DNA from: Lachnospiraceae bacterium
GTDB lineage: Bacteria > Bacillota > Clostridia > Lachnospirales > Lachnospiraceae
Assembly (NCBI GenBank): GCA_015057405.1
Contig: SVEK01000003.1
Span: 50,791-114,790, forward strand
Direction: 5' to 3'
Length of the DNA: 64,000 nucleotides
The translations under genes and the position numbers were made by a program. The notes under the pieces were generated by a model, which had not been told where the DNA came from, searched no databases, and saw nothing but the letters and a program-made list of their open reading frames with translations. Each line of letters starts with the position of its first letter. Position 1 is the stretch's first letter. Shown here piece by piece: positions 8,798 through 18,346 of this stretch.

Positions 8798-9760
8798 TTA
8801 CTCCATAGGAATTTCATCATAGTTTTCTAACTCTATAAACTTCGTTGGTTCACTTGTTAATATTCCATTATCATACAATAATTTAGCCTGTAAATCGTAA
8901 TTATTAACAAATTTACTTGGTGGCATTGTTTCAATAACTTCCTTCACCAACTCTGCACTTACACCAAATCTTTCTGCCAAAAAAACAGAAACTTCATCAG
9001 TATTTTCTTCGATATAATTTAAAACATCGTCTTGAGCTTTTTTATATGCTTCGATAATATCCTTATTGTTATCATAAAATTCAGAACTCGATACAGAAGC
9101 TGCTCCAACACTATATTTTTCAATTACATCGCTCATATCTTCAAGAAGCTTAACATTATCTAATTCTTCAGCTTTAGAGCAGTTAGGGAAGGAAAAAATA
9201 GCAGCTTTGTAGTCGTCCGAATTCGATATGGATGCCAGGGCATCAGCTGCCGGAACCGCCGATAAATTGTTATCATATATCATAGCATCGCCTAACTTGT
9301 CCTCACACAAACCCAAAAACGCCGCGTGTAATGTTGTTGTCTTATTGGTTATAGCTATTTTATCATTCGTTCCTATATCACTTACAGAATTAATGCTTTC
9401 AGAATTACTATACACCTTTATAGGAGTTGCACCCATATACGACACTAACTTTAAAGGCAATTTATTTTCATATCCCATAATAAATGTCATTAATGACAAA
9501 TCCGCTATATCAAGATTACCGGAAACCATTGCATCTCTTATATCCGGACCGGTTGCAAGTTCTACCCATTCAACTTTAACATTTTCAGGCAAATATTTTT
9601 CTAATATCTTGTACTCTTTCATAACCAACAATGTGGTTGCCGCATATACATCATGACAATTAATTCTAACAGTTCTTTCTTCCTTATTCCCTTTGCCTGA
9701 ACCACATGCAGCCATAATAACTATGCTTATTATCAATATACAACTCATTAATTTTTTCAT
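8798..9760 (-). CDS. ABC importer substrate-binding lipoprotein (NMT1/SsuA-like)
   Basis: A 320-residue lipoprotein. The signal peptide ends in a lipobox (IVIMAAC-G) with Cys19 for lipid attachment. The body follows the periplasmic-binding type II fold of NMT1/SsuA proteins: RINCHDVYAATTLLV, a GNLDIADLSLMTF segment after strand 3, and a VSDIGTNDKIAI hinge. It captures the substrate for the permease and ATPase encoded directly downstream. The gene lies 76 nt after the ATP-grasp gene, suggesting that the imported compound may be a substrate or cofactor for that enzyme. That link is inference. Confidence 0.85.
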   Translation of the reverse strand: MKKLMSCILIISIVIMAACGSGKGNKEERTVRINCHDVYAATTLLVMKEYKILEKYLPENVKVEWVELATGPDIRDAMVSGNLDIADLSLMTFIMGYENKLPLKLVSYMGATPIKVYSNSESINSVSDIGTNDKIAITNKTTTLHAAFLGLCEDKLGDAMIYDNNLSAVPAADALASISNSDDYKAAIFSFPNCSKAEELDNVKLLEDMSDVIEKYSVGAASVSSSEFYDNNKDIIEAYKKAQDDVLNYIEENTDEVSVFLAERFGVSAELVKEVIETMPPSKFVNNYDLQAKLLYDNGILTSEPTKFIELENYDEIPME

Positions 9761-9836
9761 ATCAATTTTCTCCTATAATATTTTTACATTTAACATTTTT
9801 AATCACTTTGATTTTTCATAATATATCACATTTAAA

Positions 9837-11075
9837 TCAATATATCTCATTTATATCTAATTGATTCATCAACATATCATTCCCATTATAATCAACAACC
9901 TCAACCATGTTTAATATTTCTTTAATAACACTCTTTAATTCCAATTTATCAGAACACACAATATGTATTCTTGCTAACGTCTGGTCTAGAGTACCCCTTC
10001 GAACAACTTCATCATCTTCATAATGACACTGGGTTATGTTAATAACATTTTTTAGCTGTTCAACTTCTTTTAGTCCATTTATAAACTTTATTTTACCAGT
10101 TTTAACCAGAATAACCAAGTTAGCAGCATATCTTCCCGAAAAATTACATTGCATATTCGGTTTACCTTGTCCAACAATCATACTACCATTTATAGCATAA
10201 TTTATCAACATTTCTATTTGATCGATATCATATATATATTTATACAAAATATGATCTTCCGCACCATTTTTTCTGAATGCCGGATCATAAAAATATATAT
10301 TATTATCCTTAACAAATGCCTGAATACTCATAAATCCATTCCGTACATCCAACTCCTTAAATAATTTACACACTTTATTGTGAGTCGTCGATAAGTATAA
10401 TTCAGCATACCTAGATGGATATACAAGTGCCGTTGGTATGGTTCCCGTATCACCATTTTCATTATTAATATATCTATCTGAAATTGATGTTACATATACT
10501 TCTCCATCTATAAACGCGTAATCAACTACAATGTCATCGCATATCATATATTCTTCTATAAGAATATTTCTCGACTTCGAATTATTCATGGCCTCATCAA
10601 TAGCTTTACACAAAGTACTTTCATCGTAACAAACAGAGATTCCTTTAGCGCTATTGTTATCTACCGGTTTTATTATCGCAGGATACTCAACATTATTAAT
10701 ATCAAAATGTTTAATAATAGGTAATTTATTAGCCTGCAAAGCCATTTTAAAGCCTTTTTTATTATTAAAAACTTCCAAATGTTTTTTGTTTAAATAACAA
10801 TATTTCCCCGTAAGCTTACATAACTCATAATAAACCGGCAGTAAAATATCTGCACAACCAACAATAATCCCATCAATACGTTCTTTATCAATTATCTCTT
10901 TCAATTCATCAACATTAAAACAGTCTATATCCAACGGAACATCACAAAACTTCTTAGCTGGCGAATTGGGTATATTATCTGCAACATATACTTTTAACCC
11001 CATCTCTTTAGCTCTTCTGACAAACGCAATACTTTGCACAACTCCACCTAATATCAAAACACTTTTTTCTTTCAC
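9837..11075 (-). CDS. ATP-grasp carboxylate-amine ligase-like protein
   Basis: A 412-residue protein with the three-part ATP-grasp plan. It has an N-terminal preATP-grasp Rossmann fold (SVLILGGVVQSIAFVRRAKE), a central ATP-binding part (YPAIIKPVDNNSAKGISVCYD, then ILIEEYM), and a metal/nucleotide region (FMSIQAFVKDNNIYFYDPAF). Such enzymes join a carboxylate to an amine or thiol through an acyl-phosphate. Relatives occur in surface-polysaccharide and peptide-metabolite clusters. It sits between the DegT aminotransferase and the ABC importer. The final FYDPAF is an unusual form of the E-x-N/D metal site (usually 'iEiNpR'). Confidence 0.75.
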   Translation of the reverse strand: MKEKSVLILGGVVQSIAFVRRAKEMGLKVYVADNIPNSPAKKFCDVPLDIDCFNVDELKEIIDKERIDGIIVGCADILLPVYYELCKLTGKYCYLNKKHLEVFNNKKGFKMALQANKLPIIKHFDINNVEYPAIIKPVDNNSAKGISVCYDESTLCKAIDEAMNNSKSRNILIEEYMICDDIVVDYAFIDGEVYVTSISDRYINNENGDTGTIPTALVYPSRYAELYLSTTHNKVCKLFKELDVRNGFMSIQAFVKDNNIYFYDPAFRKNGAEDHILYKYIYDIDQIEMLINYAINGSMIVGQGKPNMQCNFSGRYAANLVILVKTGKIKFINGLKEVEQLKNVINITQCHYEDDEVVRRGTLDQTLARIHIVCSDKLELKSVIKEILNMVEVVDYNGNDMLMNQLDINEIY

Positions 11076-11322
11076 CCTTTTTCTCCTTATCCAACATATA
11101 TTTCCCTAATAATTTTATTCACAATTTATTATAGTCATATTAAAACAATAGTCCCTCTAATTCATTTATAACATTTAAATTATACCGAGAATCTTTTAAC
11201 TGATTTATACACACAATTCATGTTGTATTTCGACAAAATAGTTGTTAATAATTAGCATTCCTATTAGGTTTTATAATCAAACCATATATCTTTATTACAT
11301 AACACTTTTTCCTCTGCAATAG

Positions 11323-11359
11323 ATCCTGATAGCAACAGATAATTTGTTGCTATCAGGAT
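11323..11359. terminator. Perfect 15-bp inverted repeat, probable terminator
   Basis: ATCCTGATAGCAACA and TGTTGCTATCAGGAT flank a 7-nt spacer. It lies in the 347-bp gap after the DegT gene and before the ATP-grasp gene (both leftward). The T-run is better in the rightward direction (TTTATTG) than leftward (CTATTG), so leftward termination may be partial. The rest of the gap is AT-rich with no gene. Confidence 0.55.
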
Positions 11360-11422
11360 TTATTGCATGTTTTAAATATCTTTCAAATATTTATTATATC
11401 CATAGAAACATAACCTCTACAC

Positions 11423-12550
11423 TTATAACTCTGAAGTCTTTGCACTTTTTATCAAATCACATATTTCACATATTAAATCTTCTTGCAATTCAGCATATAG
11501 CGGCAAAACCAAAACTCTATTTGAAAGATATCTACTGTTATTTAAACTATCATCAGAATATACTCCCTTATAGCATTCCTGTTCTACGGTAAGTGGATAA
11601 AAGTATTTTCTTGCATACACGTTGTTTTTCCTTAAATAAACACTTAATTCATCTCTACTAATACCGTACTCCTCTTCAACAACAATTGGCAAATATGCAT
11701 AATTAAAACGTTCATTTGGCAATATAGTATTTAATACTCGTATTCCCTTTATCTTTTTTAGATGTTTAATATATAACCTATATCGCTCTTTTCTCTTATT
11801 AATAACCTCATCTATGTAATCCAGATTACATAATCCCATTATTGCCGAAAACTCATTCATCTTGGCATTAGCCCCCACTTCTTCTACTAATTCTTCTCCT
11901 CGGATGCCAAAATTTTTCAAATTATATAATCTGTCGTACATTGAACGTTCAGCACAAACAACAGCTCCACCTTCTATTGTGTTGAATACTTTTGTTGCAT
12001 GGAAGCTAAAAACTGATACATCACCATAATTTCCCACACCAATGTCACCTTTTTCAATGCCAAAGGCATGCGCTGCATCATATATCACTTTCAAATCATG
12101 TTTTTTCGCAACATTTTCTATAACTTCCACGTTACAGAGATTGCCATATACATGCACAGGAACAATTGCTACAGTTTTATCTGTTATTAATTCTTCTATC
12201 TTATTTTCATCAATTGTTCCATCTTCTAACTTTACATCACAAAAAACAGGTGTTAATCCATTCCTTACAATTGCATGGGTTGTTGATATAAATGTAAAGG
12301 GGGTAGTAATTATCTCAGACCCTTCCTTAAATCCATAAGCTTGTATTGCAAGTTCCAACGCCATATGACCATTTACCATTAACGACAATTCTTTTACCTT
12401 TAAATAGCTTTTAAGCCTTGTCTCTAGCTCATTATGATAAATTCCCATATTGGTAATCCAGTGGGTATCCCACAATGGTTTAATAGCCTCTATATACTTT
12501 TCATAGGGTGGCATAAATGACTTGGTTACAAATATTCTGTTTTCAATCAT
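11423..12550 (-). CDS. DegT/DnrJ/EryC1-family sugar aminotransferase
   Basis: A 375-residue PLP enzyme. The Schiff-base lysine lies in FSFHATKVFNTIEGGAVV, the PLP-phosphate/aspartate part is VIYDAAHAFG, and the substrate loop contains TTPFTFISTTHAI. This family transaminates nucleotide-linked 4-keto or 3-keto sugars (WecE/VioA/DesI type), giving amino sugars for surface polymers. It follows the radical SAM gene in the polymer cluster and probably supplies an amino sugar to the glycosyltransferases nearby. Which keto-sugar it uses is unclear. Confidence 0.88.
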   Translation of the reverse strand: MIENRIFVTKSFMPPYEKYIEAIKPLWDTHWITNMGIYHNELETRLKSYLKVKELSLMVNGHMALELAIQAYGFKEGSEIITTPFTFISTTHAIVRNGLTPVFCDVKLEDGTIDENKIEELITDKTVAIVPVHVYGNLCNVEVIENVAKKHDLKVIYDAAHAFGIEKGDIGVGNYGDVSVFSFHATKVFNTIEGGAVVCAERSMYDRLYNLKNFGIRGEELVEEVGANAKMNEFSAIMGLCNLDYIDEVINKRKERYRLYIKHLKKIKGIRVLNTILPNERFNYAYLPIVVEEEYGISRDELSVYLRKNNVYARKYFYPLTVEQECYKGVYSDDSLNNSRYLSNRVLVLPLYAELQEDLICEICDLIKSAKTSEL

Positions 12551-12618
12551 TATTTTATCACCTACCAGATTAGCCTCAAAAGTCTCGTCGCCTTATAATT
12601 CAACAAATGACTTTTTAA

Positions 12619-14016
12619 TTATCCTAAAAAATCCTCTAATTCTACAATCGAACCCCGGTAACCCACCATTTTCAAATTACGCTTAACATCCTCTTTGTAA
12701 AAAGAGATTGTATTAATTATTATATCAACATTATATAGAATATCCTTTTTATTTTCACAATCAAACAGATTATAAACCTCAACTTTATTAACACTTCCAG
12801 ATTTATTACTATCAAATACACACACCGGAGTATAGCCATATTTTCGCAACCTTGAAATTAATGGTGTACAAATATCACTGCCTCCGTACAAAGCAAAATT
12901 TTTCCCTTGAAGCTTATCACAAATAAGTTTTTGTAATTCGTTGTTATCATCTAAATTAACAAGTTTTATTACATTTTTATAGTAATCCTCGTAACGCTTT
13001 AACGGATACTCTTTAGCTTCACGGCCATTCTCGTAATCAGCTTCCCAAGTCCACACTCTTGGGTCCTGAATAATCGGGTCATGCAATATATCTATTGCTT
13101 CTTCATATGATGGATGAAGCGGATTATACACATCCTTAAACCAATATTCTTCATCCTTCATAGCATATTGCATAATAGCCCTAAGCCTTACTTTATCTGC
13201 ACCAAACTCATCAAGACATCTTCTAACATATGACGGCATTTCTCTAAAATTAGCTTCCTGCACTATCATACTAATGGTAAACTTGTTAATTGCACCTTTT
13301 TCTCTTAACTCTTTCATAAAATAAAGATTATCTATCACCTTGTCAACATGATTGGCATATCCGTTCAAATACCTATATGTACTATCGACAAAACTGTTAA
13401 CAGTCGCGCAAACTTCTATATTATATTTACTCAATCTTTCAATTCTTGACCAATGATTTTCATCAAACAATGCGCCATTAGTTTCAAATAATAAATGTAA
13501 ATCTTCATTTTCCGGTTCTAAATTTTCTAACAAGTACATCATTTCTTTACTGGCAAACAAATCTCCTCGACCATCCAATGATAAATATTTTGCTTTATTG
13601 TAATAAGGCATCATCTTATCAGTAATAAATCTAACCTTATCATAATATTCCTGACACCCTTTAAAATAATCTGAACGACATGAAGGACATGCATGGTTAC
13701 AGGTTTCTTCATACGCAACATTATACTCACATATGGAAGAATTATTTATAAAGTCATTTATTTCCTCTTCTGTCATATCCGGAAGTTCATCATGAGATAA
13801 CAATCTACACATTTTATCATCACAATACCTATATGACCCATCTATAATCGACTCTCGAAATCTTTTAGCAAATTCAGAATTATATATTTCCTCTACAGAC
13901 TCCTCCAAAATATTGCCCCAAGAGTCTCCACCATTTAACCAACAACATGGAAGTACACTTCCTTTTTCCGCATCATATAACCACAAATATTCCCATGGTT
14001 TCTTACAAAATTTCAT
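12619..14016 (-). CDS. Radical SAM protein with N-terminal SPASM-like and C-terminal Rossmann-like domains
   Basis: A 465-residue protein of three parts. Residues 1-75 look like a SPASM/twitch auxiliary-cluster region (LPCCWLNGGDSWGNI, YCDDKMCRLL) placed before the core. Residues about 95-330 form the radical SAM barrel with the CxxxCxxC motif in ETCNHACPSCRSD. Residues about 370-465 form a small nucleotide-binding-like domain (GKNFALYGGSDICTPLI). The usual order is SAM core then SPASM, so this arrangement is unusual. It sits inside a surface-polymer cluster and overlaps none of its neighbours (2 nt from 14018). It may modify a sugar or a carrier-linked group; the reaction is unknown. Confidence 0.75.
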   Translation of the reverse strand: MKFCKKPWEYLWLYDAEKGSVLPCCWLNGGDSWGNILEESVEEIYNSEFAKRFRESIIDGSYRYCDDKMCRLLSHDELPDMTEEEINDFINNSSICEYNVAYEETCNHACPSCRSDYFKGCQEYYDKVRFITDKMMPYYNKAKYLSLDGRGDLFASKEMMYLLENLEPENEDLHLLFETNGALFDENHWSRIERLSKYNIEVCATVNSFVDSTYRYLNGYANHVDKVIDNLYFMKELREKGAINKFTISMIVQEANFREMPSYVRRCLDEFGADKVRLRAIMQYAMKDEEYWFKDVYNPLHPSYEEAIDILHDPIIQDPRVWTWEADYENGREAKEYPLKRYEDYYKNVIKLVNLDDNNELQKLICDKLQGKNFALYGGSDICTPLISRLRKYGYTPVCVFDSNKSGSVNKVEVYNLFDCENKKDILYNVDIIINTISFYKEDVKRNLKMVGYRGSIVELEDFLG

Positions 14017-14017
14017 A

Positions 14018-15106
14018 TTAATCCTCCTTACTTATCCAATTGATTAAATACTCTGCATTATAAATTACCGACTCATACACTATCTGCTTTGAAAAATCAG
14101 TCACACCAATATCTTCTAACGTATACCCCTTTTCTTTCACCTGAACAACCAACTCTTCAAGTGACATCTCCGGCACAATTTTAATTAATTTTTCTTCCTC
14201 TTTTTCAAAATAATATATACTTGCTTCCCATTTGTTAGTCATATAAAATGTATTTGAACGAATCGGGTGATAAGTAGCCTGTTCACAATAACCCACTTTA
14301 TATCTCTTAACACTCTTATCATCTATCGACACTTTTAGCAGTTCACTGTAGCCATTGGCAACTGTATACAAACTATCATCTATAATTGATATAAAGCTAC
14401 AAATCCCCCTTGATATTTTTTCATTATACAATTTAATATTAAAGTTTTTAGTTTTTCCTTCCACTAAAATCGAAGGTTCTCTATAAGGCAAATTCCATAT
14501 TTCATCTCTATCATTATCATAATACACAAATCCATAATCTTGCGAATTATATTTATACGGTATAACAGTTACTAAAAAATCCGGTATGGATATACACAAA
14601 ACATCTTCTCCCTCTCTGGGATATACATACAGCTTGTTATCTTTATAAAATGCTCCCAAAAATTTATTCTGATACCTTTTTTCTAAAGAAATCCTGTTTA
14701 CCTTTTCATTAATAATATCAATAATCTGAACCGAGTCAGCACCGGCAGGTATCATATATACATACTCATTATTAATAACTCCGAACGTAATAAAATTACA
14801 CCACACACTCTTATCATAATTGGCATTTAACTCTATATATCGAATTTCCACTTTATGAGGATTAAATATTGCAATTTTTTTAGCATGTTCCGGCATGAAC
14901 CATATTTCATCATTTATTAACAGCGTGTCTCTGTATAAACCTGTTGATTCTGTTTCTTGTTTAAAACAATCAATAAACTCCAACTTATCATCTTCCATAT
15001 CATACCTAAATAAACCATTTAAATATGTTGCTGATAAATATAAACTTCCCCCATACTCTATTCCTGTCATAAACGAAATATTTAAACTGTTATCACTCAC
15101 ATTCAT
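14018..15106 (-). CDS. Beta-propeller-like protein of unknown function
   Basis: About 362 residues from ATG 15106 (or a GTG two codons on), overlapping the end of the preceding gene in AGTATGAATGTGAG. The sequence repeats short blocks such as 'GxxYxY..ND' (MTGIEYGGSLYLSATYLNGL, SLYTVANGYSELLKVSI, NTFYMTNKWEASIYYFE), which suggests a cytoplasmic beta-propeller of about six blades. There is no signal peptide. It lies between the GT-B-like gene and the radical SAM gene with overlapping or adjacent ends, so the three probably work together. No family was recognised. Confidence 0.55.
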   Translation of the reverse strand: MNVSDNSLNISFMTGIEYGGSLYLSATYLNGLFRYDMEDDKLEFIDCFKQETESTGLYRDTLLINDEIWFMPEHAKKIAIFNPHKVEIRYIELNANYDKSVWCNFITFGVINNEYVYMIPAGADSVQIIDIINEKVNRISLEKRYQNKFLGAFYKDNKLYVYPREGEDVLCISIPDFLVTVIPYKYNSQDYGFVYYDNDRDEIWNLPYREPSILVEGKTKNFNIKLYNEKISRGICSFISIIDDSLYTVANGYSELLKVSIDDKSVKRYKVGYCEQATYHPIRSNTFYMTNKWEASIYYFEKEEEKLIKIVPEMSLEELVVQVKEKGYTLEDIGVTDFSKQIVYESVIYNAEYLINWISKED

Positions 15107-17009
15107 ACTCCTCACTAATCTTATCAACAATATCAAATAAAGAAACTATTTCTATATTACTAATATTATTTCCATATTCTATACCTATTTGGATATCAGA
15201 CACAACCGTTGTATTAATCAAAATACTGCTTTTCATAATCCTTGTTCCCAAAGGACTTATATTATGCTTCTTAAACTTTCCGCATCTAAATTTATCAATA
15301 ATACATTCTATTTCTATGCCCGATTTTATTAAATCCTCATACAACGCTTCACCTGCATCCCCACACCCATAAATTGACACCGTAAAAATACCTTTTTTTA
15401 AAAGATAATCTCCTATAGTAACATTATTTACACTTAATTTTAACCATCTGGTATAACACTTTAACTTATATCCATTCTCGCAATACATCTTCATGAAATA
15501 TTCCATATTCATTTTTTCAAATAGAATATTATCATCTAAATTCATGCAATTACTAATAAAATTAATCAGAATACTATTAGGAATGTTAACGGTCCTAACT
15601 ATATTTTTTATAGTATTAATACCACTATCCTGCATCAACTGATAATTTATACACTCTTCTTTATCTATCTTCCTAACATCCCCGAACATCTCGCTGCCAT
15701 GAATATTATAACTTAAATATATTTTATCTAATTCTTCTACCCATTCTTCCTTAGACAATTTATAAAAATATTCCTTTGTCTGTTTTAGCACTTCTTCTTT
15801 TTTAAGTATTTTTTCTGTTGTATCCTTTAGCTCACTTAAAGAATTTACATATCCCCTTGCAAAATATCCTTCAAGTCTACCACATATATCATAAATCAGA
15901 TACGGAATGCCATATTGTTCTGCAATATCCACGCCGGAAGCTATCATTGGAAAAGAAGCTATAAAAAGATCACCATGAGATATAATGCTATAGGCCTCTT
16001 CTCTTGGTAAATACCCTAACGCCTTAGCTTTCCCTGATGTTATTTCATATAATTGTTTCCATTTTATTTCTTCAAAATTCGGTCCTATAATAACAAACTG
16101 AACATCCTCCTTATCTTTTAACAGGTCTGCTACAAATTCTGTAAAGCTTACTCCTACAATGTCACTATATTTGTAATCCTGTCCCATACTAACAATTAGT
16201 TTTTTATTTTTATCAATATTGTATTTATCAAGGATATCCTCACCAACAAGCATAAAGTCAACATCGTTATCCCCATTATCCTCATTTAGAATACTCCCCT
16301 TATTAGGAAATTGTAACAACATACTTCTTTCTCTGCTTACTCCTCTAAAATTTACCGTTTTCTCAACATCATACGGTAATAAATTAAGTATTGCATCCGC
16401 CACACTGTATCCGAAAGAAAATTTAAAATTCGCATGATTATATAACAATACAGGAACTTTCCAGCTGTTTGCTGAAAATGCAAGATTGGGAATAATATCA
16501 TTCATATGTTGTAATAAAATAATTTTAGAAAACCGTGAAGCAACCTTCTGTAACTGAACTGCTTTTTCTATATTTTTACCGGATAACCTGAACACATTCC
16601 CTCCTGAAGCAGACACCGCCCTATTAATAAAATCCGGTACTTTTTCATACATCATGTCTGTAAAAGCAATTGAATAAATTCTTTTTTCATCCCATTTTAT
16701 CCAATTATTGGCTATTACAGAATGACCTCCCTTAGATGATGCTTTGGTCATTACAATCAGAATATGATTACTATTCACATCATATTCTCCGGTATATTCT
16801 ATACTTTCACCAATTCGATTTAACTCACTTTCCAAATTAATATTTGAGTACACACCAGTCACTAATTCGCTATATAATAAACCAACAAATGATATATAAT
16901 TCAATCTGCTCTCAATATCTTCTATATCGCCAATCAAACGCTCAAAGTTCTTTACGTTTTCGTAATTTTTATCTATTTTTTCAAATACATCCCCAGAAGT
17001 CAAATTCAT
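15093..17009 (-). CDS. GT-B-type glycosyltransferase-like protein with Rossmann-like tail
   Basis: A 638-residue protein. Residues about 85-430 resemble a GT4/GT-B glycosyltransferase: an N-half strand NHILIVMTKASSKGGHSVIAN, the interdomain strand KKLIVSMGQDYKYSD, FVIIGPNFEEI, ALGYLPREEAYSII, and SFPMIASGVDIAEQYGIPYL in place of the canonical E-x7-E. The C-terminal 110 residues contain a small nucleotide-binding-like domain (FTVSIYGCGDAGEALYEDL). It probably transfers a sugar to a growing cell-surface polymer. The gene is preceded by GGAGGG and overlaps the next gene. Confidence 0.65.
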   Translation of the reverse strand: MNLTSGDVFEKIDKNYENVKNFERLIGDIEDIESRLNYISFVGLLYSELVTGVYSNINLESELNRIGESIEYTGEYDVNSNHILIVMTKASSKGGHSVIANNWIKWDEKRIYSIAFTDMMYEKVPDFINRAVSASGGNVFRLSGKNIEKAVQLQKVASRFSKIILLQHMNDIIPNLAFSANSWKVPVLLYNHANFKFSFGYSVADAILNLLPYDVEKTVNFRGVSRERSMLLQFPNKGSILNEDNGDNDVDFMLVGEDILDKYNIDKNKKLIVSMGQDYKYSDIVGVSFTEFVADLLKDKEDVQFVIIGPNFEEIKWKQLYEITSGKAKALGYLPREEAYSIISHGDLFIASFPMIASGVDIAEQYGIPYLIYDICGRLEGYFARGYVNSLSELKDTTEKILKKEEVLKQTKEYFYKLSKEEWVEELDKIYLSYNIHGSEMFGDVRKIDKEECINYQLMQDSGINTIKNIVRTVNIPNSILINFISNCMNLDDNILFEKMNMEYFMKMYCENGYKLKCYTRWLKLSVNNVTIGDYLLKKGIFTVSIYGCGDAGEALYEDLIKSGIEIECIIDKFRCGKFKKHNISPLGTRIMKSSILINTTVVSDIQIGIEYGNNISNIEIVSLFDIVDKISEEYECE

Positions 17010-17147
17010 AACTCCCTCCTCAACAACTTATTATATAATACGTTATATATTCCTGATGCATTATCAATATAATCATCATTACAGAAATAATCACCATTTT
17101 TCCCTATAGTATAAATTTTATATATTTTCCACTACATTTTCCCTCTT

Positions 17148-18320
17148 TTACTCTATTATTCCCTGAACTCTTGCATATTTCCAATAAAATTCCGGTTGTT
17201 CAAACCACAATAGTTTATCTTCTGAAATACTCTTTTCCTTTAACTTATTTATTACTTCTGTTGCTTTATCTTTGTTTTTTATCGCAATTAATATATAATC
17301 ATAGGTTTCCGTTTCAATTTCAGGTATCTCATCAATTGCAAATCCCACCTGCTTTACAATAGTTAAATCTCCTCTGCTATGCACTTGAGTTACATACTGC
17401 TCTTCTAAATCTCCACCCCCATATATTACTAATCTGGAATTCTCATTAACCTGTTCCAGCCAATAAGGGTCCACTCTAAGCAGATATTTATTACTAAATC
17501 CCATTCGATTATTTATTCCCAAAGTAAGCAATTCCACAATGTATAATTCAGCCTGACTACGCATCTTTTTAGTAAAGTTTTTATGTTCATAAATCCCCAC
17601 CAAATATTTATATACATTGTCAATTTTACCAAGATAAGAATAATCATCACTGCGGCTCATGGAATTGTAATTCATTTCCCAGTGATATAACGGCTTTTTT
17701 AAAACATACACCCTTTCACCTTCAAGAATTGCACGAAGTACACATAGTTTATCTTCTGCTATGGTTATATTATCCGGCACACTATTTTGAGCTAATTCAA
17801 TTATTTCCCTTTTAAATAATTTACTCCACAAGGATCCTCGCAATCCTGTTTCTTTTTTTGAATAATTATATATTGTATTATCTCGCAAATACCCAATTGT
17901 TTCTCCTGCGTATAAACCTTCTTCCACATTGTCAAGATGCTTTGTTGTATAGTTTCCCTCAAGAAAATATCCACAGGTAACAATGTCAGCGTTTTCCTTT
18001 TCAGCATAAACTAACATCTGCTCATACATTTCTTCTTCAACCCAATCATCGCTATCAACATATCCAATAAAATTTCCGGTTGCAAGACTTACGCCCTTTT
18101 TCCTAGCCGCCACAAGTCCCTGATTAGACTGGGAATATACTTTAATATGGTTATAATCTTTCTCGTATTTTCCAAGAATATCTAACGAAGAGTCAGTAGA
18201 ACCGTCATTTATACATATAATTTCCATATCCTTTAATGTCTGATTAACAAGACTATCTAAACACCGAATAAGATATTGTTCTGAATTATATACCGGAACA
18301 ATTACAGATACTTTTGCCAT
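17148..18320 (-). CDS. Glycosyltransferase family 2 with C-terminal Rossmann-like domain
   Basis: A 390-residue inverting GT-A glycosyltransferase. Residues 3-110 carry SVIVPVYNSEQYLIRCLDSL, ICINDGSTDSS and the metal-binding DSDDW. Residues about 285-380 form an appended domain (SRLVIYGGGDLEEQYV) like those on four other proteins of this cluster. It lacks membrane helices and should act on the cytoplasmic face, adding a sugar to a lipid-linked surface polymer. Upstream is a TagF-like gene and downstream the GT-B-like gene. The donor sugar cannot be deduced. Confidence 0.85.
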   Translation of the reverse strand: MAKVSVIVPVYNSEQYLIRCLDSLVNQTLKDMEIICINDGSTDSSLDILGKYEKDYNHIKVYSQSNQGLVAARKKGVSLATGNFIGYVDSDDWVEEEMYEQMLVYAEKENADIVTCGYFLEGNYTTKHLDNVEEGLYAGETIGYLRDNTIYNYSKKETGLRGSLWSKLFKREIIELAQNSVPDNITIAEDKLCVLRAILEGERVYVLKKPLYHWEMNYNSMSRSDDYSYLGKIDNVYKYLVGIYEHKNFTKKMRSQAELYIVELLTLGINNRMGFSNKYLLRVDPYWLEQVNENSRLVIYGGGDLEEQYVTQVHSRGDLTIVKQVGFAIDEIPEIETETYDYILIAIKNKDKATEVINKLKEKSISEDKLLWFEQPEFYWKYARVQGIIE

Positions 18321-18346
18321 TAATCTCCTCCATGCCTGCCATTATG

